Shown in pieces: positions 1 to 5,730 of a stretch of DNA of 5,992 bases (positions are counted from its first letter, which is position 1; every line of letters begins with the position of its first letter). A program made the translations under genes and the position numbers. The notes beneath the pieces are model-generated. The model was not told the DNA's origin. It did no database searches and was given only the letters and a program-made list of their open reading frames with translations. Location of the stretch: NCBI GenBank assembly GCA_027365715.1, contig DAHXLZ010000224.1:1-5992 (forward strand), given 5' to 3'. This stretch comes from Methanomassiliicoccales archaeon (GTDB lineage Archaea > Thermoplasmatota > Thermoplasmata > Sysuiplasmatales > Sysuiplasmataceae).

Positions 1-420
1 ACCGTAGACCCCCATACGACAAACGCGCTTGTAAGGCTGAAAGAATACCTTGATTTTGATATCGAAGTTGTGAATTACGTAACACTGCTGCGCGGAATCA
101 CCGGCAGTGGCGAATTTGTCCTTCATGATTCCTGCCTTTATTCAAAGCATCTTGACATGAGAGACAGCATCAGGGCGGTAATCGGTGCATCCGGCGTTAC
201 GCTCAAGGAAGACAGCATGGTAACGGGAAAGGAAACAACGATGTGCTGCGGTTCTCCGGTTGGCGTTGTCAACTCTGAAGTCGGTGATGGCATGGCGAAG
301 ATGCGCGCGACTAAACTCGCCTCCGTGAGCGGCCGGGTTCTGGTGATGTGTCCCATGTGCTATCAGAACCTGTCTCCGAATCTCGATAGTGTTATTGACT
401 TCGCGGAGGCGGTCAGATGA
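1..420 (+). CDS. CCG-domain (LutA/GlpC/HdrB-like) redox subunit, 5'-truncated
   Basis: The frame is open from the first base, so the window holds only the C-terminal 139 residues; the GTG at 70 is internal. Seen directly: one complete cysteine-rich CCG motif with spacing C-X36-CC-X33-C-X2-C (visible residues 45, 82-83, 117 and 120), including HDSC, CCGSP and CPMC. In this family (LutA, GlpC, the C-terminal half of HdrD, HdrB) such motifs bind an iron-sulfur or metal centre, and most members carry two copies; the first would lie outside the window. The HDSC form differs slightly from the usual HDPC. The stop codon overlaps the next gene's start as ATGA, so the two are probably cotranscribed and translationally coupled. 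Paired with a LutB-like protein, the likely role is cytoplasmic electron transfer in lactate or other 2-hydroxyacid oxidation. An HdrB/GlpC-type partner of a different dehydrogenase is also possible. Confidence 0.85.
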   Translation, partial: TVDPHTTNALVRLKEYLDFDIEVVNYVTLLRGITGSGEFVLHDSCLYSKHLDMRDSIRAVIGASGVTLKEDSMVTGKETTMCCGSPVGVVNSEVGDGMAKMRATKLASVSGRVLVMCPMCYQNLSPNLDSVIDFAEAVR

Positions 421-1571
421 ACGACGAGTGGAAAACTGCAATTTCGCGCTCCACCGCGAACAACGTTCCAGAGGTGTGGAGGATGCTCGACAGTTTTCCC
501 TATATCCGGAAGTCCGCAGAGGAACTGAGGGCGGCGAAACTAAAAGTCCTGGGCAATATCGACGCTTATGTGAAGCAGACAATGGATGCGGTCGCAGCGT
601 CAGGAGGAGTTGCCCATTTTGCAAGGGATGCTGAAGAAGCCAGACGGATAGTGCATCAGATAGTGGGCAAAGACAAGACTGTCATAATGGGCAAGTCAAA
701 CGTTGCGTACGAAGTGGGACTGAGAAAATGGCTACAGGAGAAAGGCAACGACGTATGGGAAACAGATTTCGGCGAATATCTCCTGCAGATATCTGATGAG
801 GCACCATCGCACATCATAACTGTCGCGCTGCACATGACCAGGGAGGCATTCGGCCGCAACATCCATGATTTTCTGGATTCATCGATAACGGAAAAGTCGA
901 CACCCGCAGAAATGGCAGCGTCAGTACGTGCCTTTCTCATGAAGAAGTACGAGATTGCCGACATAGGCATAACTGGAGCAAACGCTGTTGCTGCGGACAC
1001 GGGGTCTGTGGTACTCGTTGAAAATGAGGGGAACATTCGGATGACAACAGTGAAGCCACAGATACACATCTCTATTACTGGTGTCGACAAAATTGTCCCT
1101 ACGCTGCCGGATGCCTTTAAGGAGGTAATGGTCCAGGCTGCTTATGCAGGTTCATATCCGCCGACTTATATCAATGTAACAACCGGTCCCAGTTCCACGG
1201 GCGACATAGAGGCGGAGATAATCCGGCCTGCCACCGGACCCAGGGAATTTCACCTCGTGCTGGTGGATAACGGAAGATTGAGTGCCAGCAAAGATCCTGA
1301 GTTGAGGGAGGCCCTGCTCTGTATAAGATGCGGCAGATGCTATTATGCGTGTCCAACCTATCACTTACTGGGAAAGGAGTGGGGTGAGCCACCTTACAGT
1401 GGCCCTGCAGGCGTGATGTGGAATTCGATAGTCAGAGATGACCCGTCTCCGTCGCACCTGTGTACTCACTCCGGCGGCTGCAGAGAAGTTTGCCCTGTGA
1501 ATATCAACATACCAAGGGTCATGGAATACCTGAAATGGTCTGATATTACAAGACAGAATTCAAAAAAGTGA
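417..1571 (+). CDS. lutB: LutB/LldF-like iron-sulfur protein with LUD domain (lactate utilisation)
   Basis: A 384-residue protein starting at the ATG of the ATGA overlap with the CCG-domain gene. An N-terminal LUD domain (about residues 60-285) shows the family landmarks: GKSN at 92-95, ETDFGEY at 115-121, the glycine/alanine-rich GITGANAVAADTGS at 184-197, GPSSTGDIE at 257-265 and the VLVDNGR ending at 287. A ferredoxin-like region follows. The first cluster is canonical, CIRCGRC...CP (C302, C305, C308, C312). The second reads CTHSGGC...CP (C349, C355, C359), with Ser352 where a second cysteine would stand. LutB is the Fe-S subunit of the LutABC L-lactate oxidation complex in bacteria. This protein is about 90 residues shorter than Bacillus LutB, ending soon after the second Fe-S motif, so the usual C-terminal extension is missing. 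No lutC-like gene follows. The exact substrate (lactate, glycolate or other) cannot be read from sequence. Confidence 0.88.
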   Translation: MNDEWKTAISRSTANNVPEVWRMLDSFPYIRKSAEELRAAKLKVLGNIDAYVKQTMDAVAASGGVAHFARDAEEARRIVHQIVGKDKTVIMGKSNVAYEVGLRKWLQEKGNDVWETDFGEYLLQISDEAPSHIITVALHMTREAFGRNIHDFLDSSITEKSTPAEMAASVRAFLMKKYEIADIGITGANAVAADTGSVVLVENEGNIRMTTVKPQIHISITGVDKIVPTLPDAFKEVMVQAAYAGSYPPTYINVTTGPSSTGDIEAEIIRPATGPREFHLVLVDNGRLSASKDPELREALLCIRCGRCYYACPTYHLLGKEWGEPPYSGPAGVMWNSIVRDDPSPSHLCTHSGGCREVCPVNINIPRVMEYLKWSDITRQNSKK

Positions 1572-1650
1572 GAATCGATTCTTGCGGCTGATTTAATGAG
1601 TACGCGGAGCAGAAGTCATTGCACATAACTGCACTTTATAACAGCGGGCT

Positions 1651-1684
1651 GGAAGACCTCCCTGCCTGCGGGGGGAGGACGTCA
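1651..1684 (+). other. GC-rich hairpin, possibly a solo IS200/IS605-type right end
   Basis: CCTCCC (1657-1662) pairs perfectly with GGGAGG (1673-1678), with a further T-G pair inside and a weaker outer GCGG/CCGC pairing (1644-1647 with 1685-1688). The stem is preceded by GAAG and followed by ACGTCAC. From memory, a GAAG-stem-loop-stem-A-GTCAC arrangement is typical of the right ends, and guide-RNA 3' ends, of TnpB-encoding IS200/IS605 elements; this was not verified by search. No tnpB reading frame lies next to it, so it would be a solo or decayed end. A TTTATA at 1635-1640 could act as a TATA box for a short RNA. The alternative is a structured 3' end of the lut transcript, but no T-run follows on the plus strand. 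Confidence 0.35.
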
Positions 1685-1724
1685 CCGCCGGATTTCAAAA
1701 CTGCGTGATGCCACAACAAGGATT

Positions 1725-1740
1725 GAGAAAAATAAAGAAA
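1725..1740 (-). terminator. Oligo-T tract, probable terminator of the binding-protein transcript
   Basis: On the minus strand, 44 bases past the stop codon of the solute-binding protein gene, the sequence reads TTTCTTTATTTTTCTC. Archaeal intrinsic termination commonly uses such T-rich stretches without a strong hairpin, and none precedes this one. Its position between two convergent genes fits termination before the transcript runs antisense into lutB. Assigned on composition and position only. Confidence 0.45.
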
Positions 1741-1783
1741 CGGTTAAAGGGTTTACTGCGATGCCAAATGATTTCGTCCCGCT

Positions 1784-3418
1784 TCAATTTGTCCGCGGAG
1801 TGAAGACTGCTCCTATAAGGTAATGCTGAAGGAAGCTTAGAGCTGAGAATGAGACAATCACTGTGTGGTGAGTTATGGTCTTCGACATTAAGCTCCTGGG
1901 TGTTGATGAAACCGGTTTCGATGTGGAGTGATGTGCTGTTATGCCGGCAGCCGACGCGGTTGCCCACGGCGGTACAAATCCGCCGAACGGGTGTCCGGGG
2001 AATCCCATGTAACCATATCCAAGGGAGTTCGCAGCCTGCCACTGAGAGTACTCAGAGCTGATTGCACTCGACAGCGTCAAATTCCACGCGGCAAGGTCAG
2101 ACGAACCGATTTCCGACAACGCAGTCATTCCTGAAGTAATCGATGCGAATACGTTGTCGAAGAGACCGCCATCAGATAACTGATAGAGGAATTTGGATGA
2201 ATTGGTCGTTGTGAGTGTCTGGTAGCTGTGCCACTGAGCTGGCGTTGCATAGTAATCTGTTGTGACGTTATTGTAGAACGTCACTGCCTTAGTCTTAGTA
2301 AATATTGTGTCGCCCCGGTACGATGAGAAGTATTTTGCAAAGAGAAGACCATTTGTTGAGGATGGACCCGAAGGAACCGCAACCGAGTCAGTAACAAGCA
2401 CCCAGTACTGCTGTGTGCTCGGGAAAGACTGATCCATCAGGGTTATGTTTGTCCAGCCTGTGTATGGTGATGTCGCCGGATATCCAATTACATGAAGATA
2501 ATCCGTTGTATATTCAAGCACCCAGTTACCACTTGTGTAGAATGCCGCATTACCGTTCAGAACATAGTGCAAGTCCTGCAGCCAGCTTGTAGACTCGAGT
2601 CCGGGAACGCTGTACTTCACAAAAGTGAAAAATGCGGAGTTGGTCTCATTGAGCACATGCTGCACGGCTGGGGTGCTTATATTCAAAATGCCATACATCA
2701 GCTGATCATACATTGTCCCTCCGCCGTATGCCAGGAATGTGTTTTCCCACAAATTGAGCTGATCCCAGCCACCGTCACCGCCTGGCAGTACCCATGCATT
2801 AACTCCATGGCTGCCGAGCGCAATCGTATCATTCAGCAGCACTGTTATGTTGTTGGGAATCGGGAGATTGTATTGTTTCAGGACCTGCGGGTTGAAAAAG
2901 AGCTGAGCACCCTGGTGAGCCGTTACAGGCAGCGAGAAGCTCACACCGTTAAAGGCACCAGCTTCCAGCACTGGTCTTACAGATGTGTTAAACAGATTCT
3001 GCTTAACATAACTGGTCATGTTGACAAAATCGCTCGCTCCGGCTGGCGCTGCCTCCACATAGCTGAGCATTTCCGGGCCATAGTGAGTCTGGAATGTGTT
3101 AGGCGGACTGCCTGCTTTGATAAGGGTTAGAATAGCATATTTTGCATTGGTGCCACCAGCACCGGGACTAACTGTCGGAACAGCGGTGTACTGTGGATAT
3201 GCCTGATGAAATGCAGTTGTAAGATTCTGCAAAGCTCTGCCGCTTGTCGGGCCCCACCACGTATAGAAATATATGTTTCCGCTTGAAGCTTTCGGCTTGT
3301 TGAGCACAGTTGCTGCTGTTGCACCTATTACTACAAGGACAATCAAAACAACAACGACTGTCAAGAGCATTTTCCTCTTTGAGGCACTGTTAGATCCATG
3401 ACTATCTGATTGCGCCAT
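1784..3418 (-). CDS. Membrane-anchored ABC transporter sugar-binding protein (family 1)
   Basis: A 544-residue extracellular solute-binding protein. A short basic N-terminus (SASKRK, to residue 16) precedes one hydrophobic segment (about 17-39), consistent with a membrane anchor and with the archaeal GlcS/AraS-type sugar-binding proteins. The mature part starts NIYFYTWWGP (48-57), the usual first strand of family 1 binding proteins, followed by the typical AFHQAYPQY (69-77), NGVSFSLPVTAHQGAQLFFN (157-176) and GNAAFYTSGNW (289-299) segments. Eleven N-X-S/T sequons (the first at N65) fit a glycosylated surface protein. The last 60 residues depart from the family: a Ser/Thr/His-rich stretch (about 486-518) and a moderately hydrophobic end (519-540), perhaps a second membrane contact or an altered C-terminus. 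It lies 32 bases behind the sugar lactonase gene on the same strand, so the two are probably one operon. No permease or ATPase gene is adjacent. The sugar bound cannot be stated. Confidence 0.88.
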   Translation of the reverse strand: MAQSDSHGSNSASKRKMLLTVVVVLIVLVVIGATAATVLNKPKASSGNIYFYTWWGPTSGRALQNLTTAFHQAYPQYTAVPTVSPGAGGTNAKYAILTLIKAGSPPNTFQTHYGPEMLSYVEAAPAGASDFVNMTSYVKQNLFNTSVRPVLEAGAFNGVSFSLPVTAHQGAQLFFNPQVLKQYNLPIPNNITVLLNDTIALGSHGVNAWVLPGGDGGWDQLNLWENTFLAYGGGTMYDQLMYGILNISTPAVQHVLNETNSAFFTFVKYSVPGLESTSWLQDLHYVLNGNAAFYTSGNWVLEYTTDYLHVIGYPATSPYTGWTNITLMDQSFPSTQQYWVLVTDSVAVPSGPSSTNGLLFAKYFSSYRGDTIFTKTKAVTFYNNVTTDYYATPAQWHSYQTLTTTNSSKFLYQLSDGGLFDNVFASITSGMTALSEIGSSDLAAWNLTLSSAISSEYSQWQAANSLGYGYMGFPGHPFGGFVPPWATASAAGITAHHSTSKPVSSTPRSLMSKTITHHTVIVSFSALSFLQHYLIGAVFTPRTN

Positions 3419-3450
3419 TTAGAGATTCCCCTTCTCACTTCCTGCCAGGG

Positions 3451-4338
3451 CTACAAGCTATATGAATATTTCCTGGAATCGTTGAACTTATTTGCAGCAC
3501 GTCCGCGTACGCCCGGCACTATGCTGAAAAGACTGCCGGCATGCACCTCATTGTTGACCTGAGACCGCCCTATTCCATATCTGGCAGTTGTCACATACAA
3601 GGTATCTAAATTCCTGCCGCCAAATGTGCACGACGAAACTTGCGAGGCGGGAACAGAAATCTCTTCGAGTAACCTCCCCTCGGGTTCCCATCGCGAAATT
3701 CTTGAACCGCCCCACTGTGCTACCCATATATTGCCTTCGCAGTCAACTGTGATACCATCCGGAAAACCATTTCCTTCAGGAATCGTTATTGCTACTCTCT
3801 TTCTGGAAATTGTGCCGCCGTCCAAATCGAAATCGTATGCAAATATCCGGCGAGTGGGTGAATCAACATGATACATTGTCTCATTTCCGGGAGACCAGTC
3901 AATGCCGTTTGATACCGTCAGACCGCTGCACATTTTCTTGATGGACAAATCGGCAGATAATCTGTAAAGGCTACCCGATTGTCTTTCTTCCTTCATATCC
4001 ATAGAGCCAACCCAGAAACGGCCTGCAGGATCGCACTTGCCGTCGTTGAACCTGTTTCCAGCCATTCGTTGCTCCGCCGATATCACTTTCTCCATTTTGT
4101 GTTCCGGACGCCACTTGTATATCGCATGACCCTTTGTTATCAGGAAATCTCCCCTGATCGTGGGTGTTACGGAACTAACGTACTTTCCAACAGCGAATGT
4201 TTCATTCTTGTGCGTAGCCGGATCATATCTGTGAATCTTTCCTTCGACTATGTCCAGCCAGTATAATCTGTTCTGCCGCACATCCCAAAGCGGGCCCTCA
4301 CCCAAAGTTGACCTTGAATCCAGTTCAAGCCGAATCAT
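3451..4338 (-). CDS. SMP-30/gluconolactonase/LRE family sugar lactonase
   Basis: A 295-residue six-bladed beta-propeller enzyme of the SMP-30 family, close to the usual length and complete at both ends. Key residues by comparison with human SMP30: metal ligands Glu14 (in GEGPLWD), Asn144 (in SNGIDWS) and Asp194 (in FPDGITVD), and substrate-contacting Arg96 and Asn98 (in NRFNDGK). The HAGSLFSIVPGVRG ending (266-279) is also typical of the family. Such enzymes hydrolyse aldonolactones (gluconolactone, xylonolactone, arabinolactone and others) to the sugar acid, the step after an NAD(P)-dependent sugar dehydrogenase in non-phosphorylative sugar oxidation. There is no signal peptide, so it is probably cytoplasmic. 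The start is supported by a GGTGAT ribosome binding site 5 bases upstream. As first gene of a unit with a sugar-binding protein, it probably acts on an oxidised form of the imported sugar. Its substrate cannot be told from sequence. Confidence 0.9.
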   Translation of the reverse strand: MIRLELDSRSTLGEGPLWDVRQNRLYWLDIVEGKIHRYDPATHKNETFAVGKYVSSVTPTIRGDFLITKGHAIYKWRPEHKMEKVISAEQRMAGNRFNDGKCDPAGRFWVGSMDMKEERQSGSLYRLSADLSIKKMCSGLTVSNGIDWSPGNETMYHVDSPTRRIFAYDFDLDGGTISRKRVAITIPEGNGFPDGITVDCEGNIWVAQWGGSRISRWEPEGRLLEEISVPASQVSSCTFGGRNLDTLYVTTARYGIGRSQVNNEVHAGSLFSIVPGVRGRAANKFNDSRKYSYSL

Positions 4339-4343
4339 TTTCC

Positions 4344-4349
4344 ATCACC
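4344..4349 (-). promoter_or_regulatory. Ribosome binding site of the lactonase gene
   Basis: On the minus strand GGTGAT lies 5 bases before the ATG at 4338. It is complementary to the ATCACC of the archaeal 16S rRNA 3' end, fixes the chosen start, and implies a short leader rather than a leaderless message. Confidence 0.6.
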
Positions 4350-4369
4350 GGCAACTGAATATGAGCCCG

Positions 4370-4377
4370 AATATTAC
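4370..4377 (-). promoter_or_regulatory. Possible TATA box of the lactonase/binding-protein unit
   Basis: GTAATATT on the minus strand lies 32-39 bases before the lactonase ATG. Initiation about 25 bases downstream would give a leader of roughly 10 bases, just enough to include the GGTGAT site. The match to an archaeal TATA box is only moderate. Confidence 0.35.
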
Positions 4378-4380
4378 AAT

Positions 4381-4398
4381 CTGTGTTGAATAACACAG
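4381..4398. promoter_or_regulatory. Perfect 7-4-7 inverted repeat, candidate operator
   Basis: CTGTGTT and AACACAG are perfect reverse complements separated by GAAT, an 18-base palindromic site 43-60 bases upstream of the lactonase start and immediately upstream of the candidate TATA box. Size and symmetry suit a dimeric winged-helix or helix-turn-helix regulator. At this position it could block TFB/TBP binding or act as an activator site. It is also a possible small hairpin, but a DNA operator is the better reading given its place outside the expected transcript. Confidence 0.5.
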
Positions 4399-4759
4399 CT
4401 ATTGCACGATGAATTGTCGGCAGACCTTTAAGCACAGGGTGATTGTTAAGAACACGTTTGACGGACTCAAACTTTCCATCACAATATCTTCTCTCCGGGC
4501 CTGGAAAGTCATCACGCAGATACTTTTGAAACGCCGATGAATCGCACATTTCTGAAGTTTCGCTGGATACGATAACCAGCATAGCGTACGCAAGCAGAGT
4601 GAAAGAGGGGGAGAGGCAATTCGTGCATATGTTGCAGTTCCAGCTGCCTCAAGGGCCCGGAAATTGAGACCCCGCATCTCATAAGGCGCTCAGAGAGTCG
4701 GGAAATGCTATACGCAGTGATCGGATGCATATTCGTCGTAGCTGCAAGCTGCTGCAAAG

Positions 4760-4768
4760 ATTTTTAAT
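4760..4768 (+). promoter_or_regulatory. TATA-like box of trxB
   Basis: ATTTTTAAT, preceded by the purine-rich GCAAAG (a plausible BRE), lies 31-39 bases before the trxB ATG. Initiation about 25 bases downstream, near 4789, leaves a leader of about 10 bases. No Shine-Dalgarno-like sequence precedes the ATG, consistent with a nearly leaderless message as is common in Thermoplasmata. Confidence 0.5.
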
Positions 4769-4798
4769 TCTTGTTAGTCTAGCTGCTTATGATGAAAA

Positions 4799-5725
4799 AT
4801 GGATAACGAAATTAGAAATGTAATAATTATCGGGTCGGGACCTGCAGGACTCACTGCTGCAATATATGCGTCACGTGCACTTCTGAAACCACTGGTTGTG
4901 GCAGGCAGAACACCAGGCGGCCAGCTGATGATCACAAGCGATGTCGAAAACTATCCGGGTTTTCCCGAAGGCATACTTGGTCCGGATCTGATGGTGAAAA
5001 TGAGAGAACAGGCCGCGAGGTTCGGCACCGATTTCGTTGACGATGATGTTACATCGGTTGATTTCAGAGTGAGACCGTTCTCGATATCGGTGGGCGATGA
5101 AAAATATCTTGCAAAGTCGGTCATAATTGCAACCGGTGCCAGCGCACTCTGGCTTAATCTGGAATCGGAAAAGAAGTACATGGGAAAAGGCGTATCAGGC
5201 TGCGCTACATGTGACGGCGCGTTCTTCAAGAACGTCCACGTAGCAGTTGCAGGTGGTGGCGATTCAGCAATGGAAGAAGCACTCTTTCTGACGAGGTATG
5301 CTTCGCACGTTACGGTAATACACAGGAGGGAGAAGTTGCGGGCTTCACCATTCATGCAGAAAAAAGCCTTCGAGAATGAGAAGATATCATTCGAGTGGAA
5401 TAGTGAAGTGAATGATATAGTGGGCGAGAAGACGGTCACAGGCGTAGTCATCAGAAATGTAGTCACAAATGAGGTGAAGACTCTTCCGGTTGGTGGACTC
5501 TTTGTTGCAATCGGACACATGCCAAATACCGGGGTATTCAGAGGACAGCTGCCGCTTGATGAAAAAGGATACATTATCATCCATGACGGCAGCAGGACCG
5601 GGGTCGAGGGAGTTTTCGCTTCCGGTGACGTACATGACCACCGGTACAGGCAGGCTGTAACTGCAGCAGGTATGGGCTGTGTTTCTGCGCTCGATGTTCA
5701 GAAATTCCTGGAAAGTGCCCGCTGA
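4799..5725 (+). CDS. trxB: Thioredoxin reductase (NADPH-type, FAD flavoprotein)
   Basis: A complete 308-residue low-molecular-weight thioredoxin reductase, the usual length. It transfers electrons from a nicotinamide cofactor through FAD and a redox-active disulfide to thioredoxin in the cytoplasm. Landmarks: FAD dinucleotide fold GSGPAG at 12-17; GGQL at 40-43; ENYPGFP at 50-56; ATGA at 111-114; active-site CATC (C135, C138) followed by DG; nucleotide-binding GGGDSAMEEA at 152-161; HRREKLRA at 175-182, the arginine motif that grips the NADPH 2'-phosphate; and the C-terminal FAD motif GVFASGDV at 271-278. By contrast, the Thermoplasma acidophilum enzyme lacks the HRR motif and uses NADPH poorly, so this protein is of the standard NADPH type. 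It stands alone behind its own promoter, and its stop is 5 bases from that of a convergent gene. No thioredoxin gene is visible. Confidence 0.95.
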   Translation: MDNEIRNVIIIGSGPAGLTAAIYASRALLKPLVVAGRTPGGQLMITSDVENYPGFPEGILGPDLMVKMREQAARFGTDFVDDDVTSVDFRVRPFSISVGDEKYLAKSVIIATGASALWLNLESEKKYMGKGVSGCATCDGAFFKNVHVAVAGGGDSAMEEALFLTRYASHVTVIHRREKLRASPFMQKKAFENEKISFEWNSEVNDIVGEKTVTGVVIRNVVTNEVKTLPVGGLFVAIGHMPNTGVFRGQLPLDEKGYIIIHDGSRTGVEGVFASGDVHDHRYRQAVTAAGMGCVSALDVQKFLESAR

Positions 5726-5730
5726 AGTCT

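Larger units (their letters stand above)
4339..4798. other. Divergent intergenic region, no confident gene
   Basis: These 460 bases separate the lactonase gene (leftward) from trxB (rightward). The left end holds the lactonase RBS, a possible TATA box and the palindrome; the right end holds the trxB TATA-like box. The middle (about 4400-4755) has only short overlapping frames of 80-95 codons on the minus strand and a short plus-strand frame, 4556-4684, ending in a basic RKLRPRIS tail. None is recognisable as a protein family. It is long for the spacing elsewhere in the window, so it may contain a decayed gene or insertion element. Confidence 0.5.

Noticed and set aside
70..420. GTG at 70 as the start of the first gene
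   Set aside because: The frame is open to the window edge with family-consistent sequence upstream and a second CCG motif expected before it, so the gene is truncated rather than starting here.
1571..1582. A perfect 12-base palindrome AGAATCGATTCT at the lutB stop
   Set aside because: A self-complementary 12-mer is expected about once or twice in 6 kb by chance, there is no loop for a hairpin terminator, and no T-tract follows.
1641..1715. tRNA-like folding of the GC-rich intergenic segment
   Set aside because: No acceptor stem, anticodon arm or GGTTC-type T-loop could be aligned; only a hairpin is supported.
2492..3130. A 212-codon plus-strand open frame
   Set aside because: It lies wholly antisense within the solute-binding protein gene, whose family motifs are clear; the translation has no recognisable domain.
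4325..4582. An 85-codon minus-strand frame overlapping the lactonase start by 14 bases
   Set aside because: No ribosome binding site, no recognised family, and it would run through the palindrome and promoter region of the lactonase gene. The overlap alone is not enough support.
4951..5580. A 209-codon minus-strand open frame
   Set aside because: It is antisense to trxB, whose motifs cover the same stretch; a shadow of its codon pattern.
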